Shown here: positions 12,251 through 23,958 of the stretch, piece after piece
Layout of the letters: each line of letters begins with the position of its first letter
Numbering within the stretch: the first letter of the stretch is position 1
Assembly: GCA_030407005.1 (NCBI GenBank)
Contig: JAUDYN010000008.1
Coordinates: 2,356,001 to 2,420,000 of the forward strand
Length of the DNA: 64,000 bases
Reading direction: 5' to 3'
DNA from: Desarmillaria ectypa
Lineage: Eukaryota; Basidiomycota; Agaricomycetes; Agaricales; Physalacriaceae
Program-made: the position numbers and the translations under genes
Notes under the pieces: model-generated
Told to the model about the DNA's origin: nothing
Database searches by the model: none
Seen by the model: only the letters and a program-made list of their open reading frames with translations

Positions 12251-13684
12251 TTTATGCCCTGTAATAGTACATACCTTCCGAATAACAACCGTGTTTCAAT
12301 GTCTGGCGAATTATATTCTAGATTCTACTATGTAAGTGAATGAGTTCGCATAACTATGTTCCATCTCTCCATATCCTGTCACCACACGGAGCACTCTTAA
12401 GATCGCAATAATAGGCACCGGCTCATAACGTTTAAATAAACCTTTCGCAATACATCAGACTTTGGATCATCCCGAATGACCACTGCTCTTTCCCTAGGAT
12501 TGTTTCCATCCTGAGTGGCCCAAGTGCACATGCACGCACCGGAGATACGTTCTTTGAAGGTAAACTCAAAAGCATCATGAGTTTGATATTAGAGGATGCG
12601 AGCGAGATTATAGATCCACGACCTAGGGATGGAGATGGGAGTTTACTAGAGAGCGGACACAGATATATTTCGTACCATCCTGAGCTAAAAGATAACCAAG
12701 ACACTTAGTAGTTGATGATCGATGATCGGTCTACCGGCTACGTTCCTCTACTTGTGACCACGGTGACCCTCGTTTATCTTTTCGTGACCGGCTCACCATG
12801 TCAAGCAATGAACAACCGTGTTACTGCACGCTTGAATTTCTTCCCCGGAATGACACGAAATAAACAATAGTAGATAGATCTCAGTGTTGCTGCTACGTCA
12901 CCCATACCCTACTGTTTGTGAATCTCGCCACCCTCGCTATTGGATCAGCGAACAGAGACAATATCCGGCTGTAATTTTTACTCTGGCGCATCACCCACCG
13001 ACCTGAAAGCCAGCGCTGACGAAAGGACAAGGTATACTACATTGTAAATCTTCTCGTTCGTAATCTCTGGCTGATCTATCCAAGTACGGTGGCTTGGCTG
13101 ACGCGTACGGATCGAACCTTTTGTTCATGCATGTAACAATGCCTTCGATTCGGTTTACGTAGGGGTGCCCGATGGACTACGTTTCCATGGTAGAATATGT
13201 GCTTTCCCCGCGACACGACGCTCATTACATGCTCTTTCAGCCACGCACGAGCTACGAATCACGTTCAATAATCAAGGGTGCTTGGCCCGTGGGATACAGA
13301 ATGACCAACGGCAGGTATCTTGTTCGTGCTTTATGCTCAAGCACGCGATTATATCCAGCATCCACGACCGAAAGGCCATCTCAGACCCTTCCGGATTACA
13401 ATTCTGACCGCGTGAATTGCTGGACAGCATGAGGTGCTGCGCTATGCATAGCTTTGTACCGTGAGATTCTTCGGATTCGGACTCTGACGGTCGGTACGTC
13501 CTTTAGGTCTGTTTTGAAAACTATGCTGATATGTGCTCAGTAACTGTACACTTCACCACCGCTGCTGCCATGACCTCACCCCAGATACCCTTCATCACAT
13601 TCGTCGCAGAATTGTCTGGCAGAATTAGAGCAATGAGCATGGCTTCTGCTCCTCGCTATTTGAAAGAGACCCCCGCAGGTGATG
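12251..13684. other. intergenic stretch
   Basis: No frame here has protein-like content that I can support. It contains the 3' end region of the ABC transporter and the distal promoter of the CYSTM gene. Confidence 0.4.
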
Positions 13685-13692
13685 TGACGTCA
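13685..13692 (+). promoter_or_regulatory. palindromic CRE-type site TGACGTCA
   Basis: A perfect 8-bp TGACGTCA palindrome, the consensus of ATF/CREB-type bZIP factors, 46 bp upstream of the TATA box and about 200 bp upstream of the CYSTM start codon. In fungi such sites mediate stress responses. Function here is inferred from sequence and position. Confidence 0.5.
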
Positions 13693-13737
13693 CGGCTCCA
13701 GGCCTCGTGCAGTATCTATTAATAGGCGAATGCTCGC

Positions 13738-13747
13738 TATATATATA
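13738..13747 (+). promoter_or_regulatory. TATA box of the CYSTM gene
   Basis: TATATATAAA followed by a pyrimidine-rich stretch (CCCCATTTTTCCCTC) typical of fungal transcription-start regions. The first downstream ATG (13796) opens a 43-codon frame ending at 13927 that overlaps the CYSTM start at 13893 in another frame, so it may act as an overlapping upstream ORF if transcription starts before it. Confidence 0.5.
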
Positions 13748-13892
13748 AAGCCATCTACATCCGCCCCATTTTTCCCTCACTCGTCCATCAGCACCATGAA
13801 CACCCCACCCCCTGCACACATAAAGGCTCTCACTGATACTCAGCCACGAGCTGCGGGCGGAATGAGTAACACTCTTTCTCCTCATATGGCAC

Positions 13893-14346
13893 ATGTCCGA
13901 CTTACCTCTTTCCCCAGACATTACTAACCCCCCGGCGCAAACCCAAACTCAGACCCATGAGTGCGAGCACAAGAGACAGCCTATGCGTCTACGTGGAGGA
14001 GGTGCTGGAAAGGTCCGCTTGTTTCCCAGTATTCGTTTCTCCCAGCGCTGCTCACCTCGTGCTCAACACAGGACTGCTTCCTCGGACTCATCGGCTGCTT
14101 CCTTTGTTTCGGTAAGACCTTTATACCTCCGCCGCAATCAACATCGACTTACCTCGTACTCCTTTGTAGAATGCTGTGAAGTAAGTAGTTCAAGCACTCG
14201 TTGTACTCTTCGACGTATTCATTCCTTACGTACTTAGGGCTGCTGCGGCTGCGTCGCCGACATCGTTTGTGAGTTAAATCTACTGTTCAATCCGCGATGT
14301 TCGTAACGAAATTGTTTCAGGCTGCCCCTGCGAGATGATCTGTTAG
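13893..14346 (+). CDS. CYSTM-like cysteine-rich mini-protein
   Basis: Five exons give 75 aa: 13893-14012, 14072-14111, 14170-14180, 14238-14268, 14321-14346. The third exon is an 11-nt microexon; all introns end GT...AG and phases agree. The N-terminal half is hydrophilic and Gln/Thr/Pro rich, then MRLRGGGAGKD leads into a Cys-rich hydrophobic tail (FLGLIGCFLCFECC, then CCGCVADIVCCPC) with 12 cysteines, ending EMIC. This is the layout of CYSTM or related fungal tail-anchored mini-proteins, implicated in membrane association and stress or metal tolerance. It is likely plasma-membrane associated through the palmitoylatable or membrane-inserted Cys block. The CRE-type site and TATA box upstream fit inducible expression. 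The start was chosen because only this frame joins to the Cys-rich exons. Confidence 0.8.
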
Positions 14347-15654
14347 TTGGGGAATAGAAATGCGGTCTTGTATACACATCTCTTCAATGAACTCACTTGA
14401 ATGCGTCGAGGGTTGTAATGTATGATTTCATGCAGCAATTTTTGTCTAACAATCGAGACGATGAAATAACGGATACCAGTTGTGTCTTTGAGAACATAAA
14501 TAGATTGGATAAATATAACACCTGATAAGAACTTGCAGTTCGCTCTTACATGCAGAATTATTGAAAGATGCACACGATGGGAGATGAATTGAATGATGGA
14601 GATGCACAGAAATGTAACTACAGCGACAATGAACACTGCCAAAGTCTGACGCTTGAGAAATGATGATTCAGGCTGTGTAGAATCCGTCCTATACAGTAGT
14701 AAGCGGCCCGATACAAATTGCAAAGGTGACAAGTAACGTTAAAATAACGTATCAAATCATCCCCCTCGGGGAGGGGTCGGTACGAAACCGTAACTTAACC
14801 CCTTGGAGATTTCGTGGGCCGGGCCAACGAGTCGCGACGATCACTCAAAAATGGTGATTTAACAAAGGACACCTTCTGCTTGGTTTAAATCTCCTGGCAA
14901 AACTCAAACTACACGCTGGAAGCGACCGCGTCTCTGGACCGCCTCTGCACAACAATAAATACACCTAATCGCTTAGCTGCCTTTAGAGCTCAAATAGAGG
15001 TCAAAGACGAGGCAGGTGAGGCGTGCAAGCCGGATCAGGTATCAGGGTACAATCCTTGCAGAGAACATACACCACGAGTCGGCAGTCCATTATCATGATT
15101 CGCCCCTTTGGTTCAATGGCATTGGCATACTATGTTTTGCTACAAATCCATATCAGTTTAATTTCCGATCATTGCGATTATTGTTATTTTGCGTGCATGG
15201 ACTCTGTGTATGGGACGTACTAGCAGATGACCTGAGTCTGAGAGCGTGTCGAACATTCAGACTCGAGTCTGTGACTCCTGTTTGGCAGCGCCACGGCTTC
15301 CACGTGGTAAGAGGCCGATCCCATTTGCGGAGCGCGTTGTTCCACTACCTTTGGACTTTCCTTACTACCACTATTACATGCCGCCCATCCATATCCAGGA
15401 ATTATTGAGACCGCCATCACGTTCGACTTCCCGTGCGTCGTTCTCTACGTCTTTCCAGTACTATTCCTGAGACTCTGGACGTTTCACGGCAGGAAGAGCG
15501 TCTCATCACAGTCATTGGAGAGGTTTTACAGGAATAAAGTCCAGGTATGCCAGAAAACGACCAGGTGGCTAACGGTGGTGAGCACAACCTACTTCTCCTC
15601 CATGTTCACTTTCAACCTTATACATAGCCGTCATCCATCATCGCCTCAACCATA
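14347..15654. other. intergenic stretch
   Basis: Contains an open minus-strand frame (14343-14732) with one hydrophobic run, but it overlaps the CYSTM stop and 3' UTR antisense and has no recognisable domain. Plus-strand frames at 15016-15408 overlap each other in different frames. No gene is supported. Confidence 0.35.
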
Positions 15655-16799
15655 ATGTGTGCTCACAATAATCCATCTCCGCCACCTCAGGGTATCGATG
15701 GAGATGCCTCACCAGCGACTCGACGTATTCGATTCGCCAATACAACCTTTGAGAAATCTTTTTTGCCATCCTGAATCCTCGTTCTCTAATACACCAGCTG
15801 GCCCGTCCGTACCAGAATGTTCTACCTCTTTACTGGACAGTTCGCCCGCCAGTTCTATCTTCTTCAAAGGCGAAGGGGCTTTAACCGTCATGCATCCGAG
15901 TCCGATAATGTGTCCTGCAAAACTCTCTTTCCATTCTCACTATCATAGAAGACGGAGGAGATTGAGTCAGCGCTCAGAACTGTCAGAACTCATCTCGTGC
16001 AAGTCCTTGCTCCCAGTGATAGCTCGGAAACACACAAGCAGAAGAAGCCATATGGTCGCTATGACGAAAAGAAGTTGTACGAACTCATCAAGATGCTGGA
16101 AGATGATGAAGATGGGGATGATGATGAAGAGGAGGAGGAGACAGGTATGTTCCTTCTGTATTCAATGCCCTATCTAACAGCACATATAGAGCATATACAA
16201 CGATTCAATGATCTAATGGACGAGTTTGATGCCGACACGCAGTGGACCCATTTCTTGACGGCTCGAATGTTCTATCTTTGCATTCCAGGCCTTTTGAGAC
16301 AGGTGCGGCAGCAGAGCACAAAGGTCTCTTCCGTCTTTTCTTTAGCTACGCAGATAAACCACAAAAATGGGTAGGTTATTTCACCCACTACCTCTTCTTG
16401 CTGACATCTCCTCAGGCCACCATTCTCAAGTCACCCCTTGGTTCTTTGCAAGACTGGGACTCGAGGTGCCAACAATCACAGGCCAACGATAACGAAGAAG
16501 ACTTCTAAGACCAACTCGTTTCTTCCCTAAGGTTTTTACGCCTCTTCAATGTGATATTGTGACCTCATGTACAGATGATACGAGCTTTCGGTTGCGAGTC
16601 CGACGTTCACTCATTTGTTCAATACGTATTACGCATGACCGAAACTCTCAAGTTCATCGAGCGATGGAACAATCAAGAACGACGGGATGGACAGTCTGCA
16701 CGATCGTGGAAAATCAAATATATCGAAACGACACTCAGATACAGCAGCTCCGACAAAAATGACCTATGGCAGTTCAAACGAACAGACCTTAATGCCTAG
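15655..16799 (+). other. unresolved multi-exon gene locus, acidic protein
   Basis: Protein-like pieces occur in order but I could not join them all. ATG at 15655 opens a Pro/Ser-rich start with RRIRFANTTFEK. An exon 15949-16144 encodes a helical segment (EEIESALRTV, YGRYDEKKLYELIKMLED) ending in an Asp/Glu run, and splices in frame (45-nt intron) to 16190, which reads RFNDLMDEFDADTQWTHFL. After about 16255 the likely frame changes to one reading RPFETGAAAEHKGLFRLFF and YADKPQKW, which splices to LKSPLGSLQDWD and a TAA at 16508. A further open exon-like frame (16575-16799) follows a good acceptor and contains LKFIERWNNQ. Either an intron is missed or the gene carries a frameshift. I do not recognise the family. 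Confidence 0.35.
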
Positions 16800-17789
16800 A
16801 CCTGGAAGCAGACCTCTGACTTGTGTTTCCGTGGTATCTCATCGTCAGGGAACCTCCCAAGTCTGTTCGGTCTCACCCCCTTCACTATTCTCAAGAACCA
16901 TACCTTTGCTACTAGATATTCTTGGAGGCGGCGGCTGTAAATCTAAGATTAAGCCGCGCACGGTCATTTTGTGCCGTCGCTCCGTTCTATGAGGAATGAT
17001 TAGGAACCATGATTTCTCTTCATCCCGCAAATCCTCGTTTCTAGTCTCCTCAATCAGTGGCTTTGTTCAATCACCTGAGCGTCCTCTTGTCGAAGGATCT
17101 CAAAGACACATCAATAAGGAGCCCGTGGCGTGTCACCCAGAATCATCATCATCACGATTTTGAGCAATGATACTCACCACTATACTAACTTATGGTTCTT
17201 TCGACTCTAACGTTGGATGGTATTGAGTTTGTCCGCTCACTAGGCGCCACAAATATCCATACCTCCCAAGGCCTTCATCTCCGACGGTCCTGTCTTCAAG
17301 AGGCTTCCCCCGACATCTCGTCTGTTGTCGGCAATCGCTCGGCCTTGTCGTGTCAGCCGTGGCCGTTGACTTTGTACTTGGTCGTTTGCGGTGGCTCTGA
17401 TTATACTGCCGTGTCCGTACTTGGGCGCCTGGTGTGTTTTGATGTTACGTAGGCATATTATGGCTGCTTGATGGAAGCCTTTTGCTTTATTCAATCACAT
17501 TGCGCTGTATTCCCTATTTTATCCTAGTTGACTCTATCACGTCAGGTGCCGCGTATGATAGTCAATCCCTTTGGTGCAAGTGTTTTTTTTCCCCTCTAGA
17601 CGGTTTAATATTTATCTGTCATCTTCGTTAGCCTCTACATCTTTTACATCTTTTACCGCTATCGAATAATAATCGAGAAAAATCACTGGAGAATACGAAT
17701 GGAAGTCTCTAGTAACACCAGATATCCTTTGGATCGTCCTCCTTACTTCAGAAAACTCGGATAGCTTAACTCGGTGTTCAACCCCAGTG
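16800..17789. other. intergenic stretch
   Basis: Only short frames without domain content. One frame on each strand near 17192-17494 is probably chance. Nothing supported. Confidence 0.35.
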
Positions 17790-18456
17790 CTACAACTGGC
17801 TCACCACTCGCAGAAGGCCCCCGATCAAATCATTTCGTGTGATGTTCCTTTCTATCAACCGAGAAATGATACGACTGATTTCCACGTAGAGACCAGAGGT
17901 CGCCGTCTGGCTCGAGGCAACGTAGAATCCGCATACCATAGCCACTGTCATTAAAGGCAAGAGAGTGTGTTCACGATATCAGAGCTGTAGCTGACTTTCG
18001 ACTGGGACCCTAGCAGTCATTGCGTTTTCTGTCGATTCATCATATGAATGGGATCCCCCAAGGTGAAGCCCACAATGAGGCCGGAGAGAATGCATTTACG
18101 TCGCATGTTATAGCTGAGGCCGCTCTGTCGGTCTAAGCAAGCTACATTGGTACACTACCGCCGCGTGTGCGAAGATAACTCGTGCTCGCAGCCGTCCACA
18201 CAGGATGCCCACGCCTCTCGACGATGTCATCATCGAGACACGCGTCAACCTCCTTGATAGACCGTTTTACGCCTCTGGGCAGAGGGCCAGTGGGGGGAGA
18301 TACATCAAACACCACAGTCCTCCCCTCTCCTCTCAGCTTCGTGCAAAATAAAGATATCGATGGTATGCAGGTGAGAGGTAAGATATGCTTTGGGGGGGAT
18401 AACGAACTGTTACGAGAGTCCTGATAGATCAAAGTGAAGATCATATTTCTTTTCAT
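17790..18456 (-). pseudogene. copy 1 of an unknown gene family (related to 23.16-23.90 kb)
   Basis: Reading on the minus strand, 18456-18142 encodes a segment with GEGRTVVFDVS, RGVKRSIKEVDACLDD and IVERRGHPVW that clearly matches copy 2 (GGERKTVTFDMS, RGMKRSIDEVDLCLDD, IVERRRHPEW). Homology continues at DNA level downstream, but the first intron donor present in copy 2 (GTGAGT) is lost here (GCTGCG), and later frames do not join. A second conserved block at about 17900-17790 reads EISRIISRLIERNIT in one frame and FSVDRKEHHTK-stop in another. Third-base changes dominate between the copies in the KRSI block, so the family was once under protein selection. Function unknown. Confidence 0.5.
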
Positions 18457-19216
18457 AACTGCCTTGGTAAAACCCGTTCGGACATACCACCTCGGTGTTT
18501 GATAGGAAGAGATCTAAGATTTCTTGAATCGAGATGGTTATAGAGAAAGTTGTTTGGGCCTGCGCGCCTCGCTGAAAATAGAGGTCAGGGCTGGCAAGAA
18601 TTCGACCTGTATAAGAGGAGGTGTGAGAAAATCTTTCGTAAGGGCGACCTAGCAGCAGCAGCTCCCCCGGGGGTACACTATGCCATTGGTACCTAACCTC
18701 ACATGGCCATCAAAGATGCTTAGGTTCAACGGCAGTTTGTTCTATGAGAAGATTTCCTGAGGTTCTTGGAGATCAGACATCTCCCAAGAGGGCGGGCGGA
18801 ACTGATTTCTCAGCCCAGCCGAGTCATTAAGAAATTTCGAATGGTTTCGTGATCGTGATGCAGGGAAAACGCTTCTCTACATTCATGGTATCAGATACAA
18901 TTTTCCTACGTATTGGCCTATACATGCCCTGATCCAACACGATGGAACGGCCTTTGCCGTTAGGCAAAGTGCTTGCGAGTAAGCTGGGGTGGTAAGCCAG
19001 CGCTAAAGTCCCACTGCTTAAACAGCTCTACATAATAGTCCCATCAGAAGGTGTAACATATAGACAGGACAAGAAAACAGATGTTTACTTTCGTTAAACT
19101 CGTCGCCACTATCGAAGGAGCGACGAGACAGCTTGAAATCTATTATGCGTGATGAAGCCACAAGTAGAAACCTCATAAAACAGAAACCATACCATTTGGC
19201 TCTACGGATTTTAAAC
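18457..19216. other. intergenic stretch
   Basis: No frame with recognisable content. A CCCCCGGGGG run lies near 18665. Nothing supported. Confidence 0.35.
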
Positions 19217-19985
19217 CTAAGGCGGGGTTCGCTCAGAAAACCTCAACAAATGAATGAGGGATGCACCTTCGCGTTCTCCTTCAGGACGAAGCATCCCGCG
19301 GAGTCGCTCATTTTCTCTGCGCAAATATTCGTTTTGTTGACGCAATGAATAAACCGTTCTATTGACGTCGGTCTCTACCTCCGTGCATGCATCGACACTA
19401 GGGAAAAGGTGTGAGGGGAAAGACTCCTCGAAGCTGGGTAGTCTGACTAGCAGGCTCGTCTCGGCAGGTGAGTAGTTGTGCCCGAGTAAGGCATTGGGAT
19501 ATTTCTGCGATGCAAGGTATGGAGAGAGTCAGTCCTGAATACAGCCAGCCGGGGAATAATTTACCGAGAACTGGAATCCCTCCCTCATCGCCACTGGCGC
19601 CGAGTTCTGATGCTGTAGATCTAGACATGCCTGAACTAAGGCAGGAATCGATGCGATGTCCATGGCGATAAATCGTTGGATGCGATAGTATTTCTCGTCG
19701 ATAAAACGGCTGCAGACGGCTTGACTAAAACTGCAGTCAGAGCAGCCGATATTATAAGCAACGCAGACGCTCTCCATGGAGAGGCAGCGTGAGCAAGGGG
19801 TCTTAATGTTATTCAGTGCTGGAGTTACGAGGATGGGTAAGTAATCGTACCAAGCGACCCCTCGTACGACAGTACGCGTATTCGTCGTCTGGAGTCGGTT
19901 TTGTCACCCATGCTTGAAGAATCCTAGCTCGCAATTGGGCTGAAAATCCCTTTACAGCGGCTCGCATGTCAGAGTCCTGAGGCAT
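19217..19985 (-). CDS. Zn(II)2Cys6-spaced cysteine-cluster protein with C-terminal coil
   Basis: Three exons join in frame to 219 aa: 19985-19868, 19818-19565, 19504-19217, with 49- and 60-nt GT...AG introns. Residues 48-75 hold C-X2-C-X6-C-X6-C-X2-C-X6-C (PCSRC ... SVC ... GCSDC ... AVC), exactly the spacing of a fungal Zn2Cys6 cluster. The basic residues that contact DNA between Cys2 and Cys3 in Gal4-type factors are missing (the linker is LSMESV). The C-terminus has a heptad-like coil (VYSLRQQNEYLRRENERLRGML), as in dimerising transcription factors. The middle is a helical stretch (ALVQACLDLQHQ). A DNA-binding role is therefore possible but unproven; a non-DNA zinc module with dimerisation coil is equally consistent. 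The start is the first ATG in the frame with an in-frame first exon; an upstream non-ATG extension exists but is not needed. Confidence 0.65.
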
Positions 19986-22900
19986 GGCAGTGGGTGCTTG
20001 AGGGGCAGAAAAGGTTGACCTAGAGAAGAATAGACTCGCTACCACTATATTCAGTTCTGTTAGAAAAAATATAGTGGAATATTTCTCACGGGTGCTATGG
20101 ACTCAGAAAGGAGACCTTGAATTGAATACGGCATCAGATTCCCAAAGTGGCAAGACAGAAACAACCTCGTTCTCGTGGGCCAGGCAAAGAAGCTACTCAA
20201 GCTTTAGGGAGCAAAGCACGGTGTTCCTAGGCTAAACTGAACAGTATCGACAGAAGCCGGCTGCCAATCAAAAAATGACGGTACTGCAACGGGGCCATGC
20301 TATCAGGATATAAATTGAGAACAAGCACGGTAGCCCAAACCGGGTCAAGGACGTTCTAGACGATGTAATCATCCTATGATGGGGAGAAAGGGTCCACACA
20401 CCCCAGTCTAGTAAGTGAACCGGCCCATACGCGGGCGAACTTGAGAACGAGAGAATAGAGCCTGAGATCAGGTTCTCGTCACGGTGTTGCGCCTGGGGAG
20501 GTCCATCAATGTTGGCATTCGTGCATAAGTATAAGGTCCCAAAATCAAGATCTTTTCTGAACATCAAACTCTAATTATACGCGTTTTGCCGGTCAATATT
20601 CTTCAAAAAACCGAGAGGAACAGTACAGAGTATCTGGGGTCGAAGCGCCGAAATTGTGCCCACCCGGGTCACCGGTAGTGCATTGTTTGTAGCGGCGTGT
20701 CAAATAACCTACTTGGAGCAAGCTATTATGAGTTTCTTCGACATTTCGAGTGGACTGGCCCATGCTATACACATGTGCAGTCTTGGGTAGCGAACGCAAA
20801 TCAGATCGACGGTGGTATCAGAGCTGTTCCATAGAGGACCAATGTTCATCATTACCACGTGATAATTATGTAATCATTCAAATTCTTGGCCGAGAAAGAG
20901 AGTTGTTTCGGTTGCTAACAACGCTAACACCTTGAAGAACCGCCATCAACCAGCGTTTGTCCTTAAGACACGGTATTTGTTCTCTCTTTAAATGATACGA
21001 ATGGTTATGCACAGGAACAATGGTCTAATAGGGAGGCTCTGTGTCCGAAATTCTGCAAATGCCTTATTATGATAACTTCTCATTATTTAACATAACGAGC
21101 ATTATAAACTATTTGTCGTTAATGAAGAACTACAAGATTTTATCAGGAGTAATGTATAGAGACGTGTGTTCTTTCCATATATTTTTTATTCTCTTAATCT
21201 TTACTTTTCACGTTCGCTAACCAGGATTATTAGTTCGATAAAAATGTCACCTGCCGCCTAATCGCCATTGTTAAGCCTAATCGGACGAAAGTCCGGAATA
21301 TATGCCCTAATAAGGCTTTGCACTTTTTCCGACATGTGGGAAGCATCACGATACTGTCTTCGTTGAAACCCGTGAAAGCCTCGTTCTTCTCCCCTTGCCG
21401 ATCAACCTCGAGATTACCGTGATAGAGTCTTGCAATTTTTGGTTGAGGTAGATTGTATCGTATCGGTTTTGTCAGCATCAGCCGAAACAGCGTTCTCTAG
21501 AAATCATACCAACACACTTCGCCTTTGCACTCGATCTGTTCCCGAATATAGGAAACCAACAGCAGGTTGGTTCTGCCTTTTTTTTTCCTGGACGGAGCTG
21601 CGGTACAACGCGACTCACATTGCCATTCTAACGGCATATAGCTACACCCCCAGGACAGCCTGAGGAATGTTGGTATCATGGAAGCTCTTCTCTTCGACCA
21701 GCACGCGGTCATGAAATTCAGGGGCAGTCCATGATATAACTTAGTTAGACTCAGGGCCACGGATCGCCGGTTCATTGAGCTTGCATTTATCTCGTTGGAT
21801 CTTATCGTCATCGGAGCGTGTTCCCCTACGCATCACCTCATGGTCATTAAAGTCTTCTGGTAACATTTTCTCCTGGTCGACGTCGAAAATATTCAGGCTC
21901 GGTTCCGGTTTTTAGGCCGGTTGCTAGAAGGTTTGACATCATTGGGGAATTAAATGTATACAGCAACGAGGTACGACCCAAATTATCGGCTTCCTGAAAC
22001 ATAGCTAATGCGCGATAAAAGTCATGTTTGGACTTGCCAGTTCCAATAATGCTGCTTCTGCGAAAAATCTGGGCCACGACTACAGAGTTTTGGAGAGGGC
22101 TTACAGGAAAAGAAGGGAAGAAATTGGGCGATGATATGACCAAACCTTCAAGAAGACCCAGGCCAGCGATACAATAACAAGCAGAAAACGTTCTCATCAC
22201 TGGTGCCGGTGAGGTACGAGGCTGGCGCTCTAGCCAATAGGGCCACGCATTTTTGGCGTTACGCAAAGTTATCCAACCTACTGGCCCACGCTTGTTCTAT
22301 GAACGTTCGGACTGCTTATTGGTGTGAAGGTAGGTAGTCCTTCAAGAGAGCGTCTGGATAAATTGGTCGATATCGCTGGCCCTAATGTGTTTCAGCATCT
22401 GTGGACAGCCATATAGTGCAAGGAGGAAGACAGCGACGTTCCTATACCTACTACGATAGTTCATCACCAACTGTGTTTTGTGATCCACAGAAAGGCGGCG
22501 AATGTACGAGACATCATACTTCGGGCCAGGGGCTGGTTTCAACGTGTTCTACTCGGAGCTTGGAGAATAAGCCAGACTCGCATTTTTATGGTAAACCGTC
22601 GCCAGGGTGAAACTTCTTACTTTAAGATTCGCTGAGCTTTCTATTTTGCACAGGCTCCACAGCTCTCAAGATCCATTCCTTCATTCCGTCATAAGGGAAT
22701 GCTTTAGAAAGAGGCTATGTCCAGGGTCACGTGAAATTGTCTGCGCAGTTGATCGATTCTCTCTCGAGCTGTTGTCAGAGCCGCATGCGAACTTCACCCG
22801 TCTCTGACTTCCTTGTTTCAAATCTCTGGAAGGCGGCCCAGTTATATCATCGCCCAGCGCTTCTAATACCACAGCCTTTCTAGGCTGCATGCTGTTTTCA

Positions 22901-23163
22901 GAAGCCGTCCCAAATGATGTCGTTTTCTCTTCTTCATCGCCGTCTCGGCCGTCATAGCTTAGCGTTGAGCCGTTTGCAATAGTTCTAATACCAATCAACT
23001 TGGCTGTGCTTGTTCTGCACCTTACTTGCGACCCTTAGGCTGTGCTCATCGTGTTGTGTGGACGTATCGGCGTAGTCATCTGTAGAAGCCTTTGATGGAT
23101 TCGATCATTTCGCAACGTACACGCTTATGTTTCCTTGTGTGGCCTCCGTTCGAAAAAATTGCT
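19986..23163. other. long stretch without a resolved gene
   Basis: The largest open frame is 21847-22266 on minus (139 codons, containing SKHDFYRALAMFQEADNLG), which has mixed protein-like features but no recognised domain and no splice partners I could confirm. A second minus frame, 22681-22998, is polar. Both are left as unconfirmed. Confidence 0.35.
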
Positions 23164-23290
23164 CTATACTGAGATTAGCCGCGCAATTTCCCGATTGATA
23201 GAAGGGAGCATAACATGAAGTGAATTGATCGAGAGGCTTCAGCGAGTGGCGAGTCAGTTAAAGTAGTGGGGCTAAACGCTGTTGGAGTAG
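23164..23290 (+). pseudogene. inverted terminal fragment of copy 2
   Basis: On the plus strand this block reads EISRAISRLIEGSIT, matching copy 1's EISRIISRLIERNIT with mostly third-base differences, but it carries a TGA where copy 1 has CGA. In copy 1 the block lies on the same strand as the KRSI exon; here it is on the opposite strand, so a local inversion separates it from the rest of copy 2. Confidence 0.45.
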
Positions 23291-23438
23291 TTTTCATCGG
23301 TGTTCTCAAGTGTTTTCCTCTTGAATACCATGTATAGCGGTCGAATATGTGTAAGATAGCAAGCCCAATAAGCAAACTTGGCTCCATAGGGGAAAAAAGG
23401 CTCATAGATTGATTGCCATGCGTGGCGGCTGACTCGTT

Positions 23439-23892
23439 TCAAAGAGTCGAGACAGGTGAAAGGCCGTGTTCCATCGCTAGAGCCATCAAATGTATCAGCC
23501 CGTCTCGCTTGCAGTAGAGCACAGAAAAGCTGTAGCTAACCTTCGGTGGGCGTGTCCACTTTCGCCATTGCCTCTTCCTCAAATCCGTCATAAATCGAAT
23601 GCGAATCCCAAGCGGTGTATGCTCTTGTGGTCCATGACGAAGTTGGCGTAAATGCGAGCTTATCGGCCTGGGAAAAGGACCTCAGTATATGATCCCGTCA
23701 AGGTAGCCATCCCCCACTCACCGTCATCCATTCAGGGTGTCTCCGTCTTTCTACAATTAGGTCGTCGAGACATAGGTCGACCTCGTCAATAGATCGTTTC
23801 ATGCCTCTGGACGGACTGGAAAGGAGAGACATATCAAAGGTTACAGTCTTCCTCTCTCCTCCAGTTTGAGAGGGAAAGGACATAATTGCCAT
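23439..23892 (-). CDS. copy 2 of an unknown gene family (KRSIxEVD protein)
   Basis: Tentative three-exon model of 111 aa: 23892-23722, 23667-23541, 23476-23439. The first intron has a strong GTGAGT donor and CCCAG acceptor and joins in frame. Exon 1 carries GGERKTVTFDMS, RGMKRSIDEVDLCLDD and IVERRRHPEWMT; exon 2 reads DKLAFTPTSSW and TAWDSHSIYDGFEEEAM. The last exon is uncertain because the acceptor used by copy 1 (TGACAG) appears lost, leaving only a weak CTCTAG. The start is the first true ATG; the frame is also open upstream to a GTG. No known domain. The protein is small, charged and probably soluble. Confidence 0.4.
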
Positions 23893-23958
23893 GAGGGTGC
23901 TAGTGACAGAACAAGCTGAGGAGGATTGTCTGGTAAGAGGTCTCGAGATAGATGTCAC

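Noticed and set aside
14343..14732. 129-codon minus-strand frame with a hydrophobic run
   Set aside because: Antisense to the CYSTM 3' end, A/T-rich, with no domain or second exon; probably chance.
21011..21033. Short match between 21011-21033 and 28617-28639 (GGAACAATGG-CTAATAGG)
   Set aside because: About 18 nt with one mismatch and only weak similarity around it; too short to call a repeat family.
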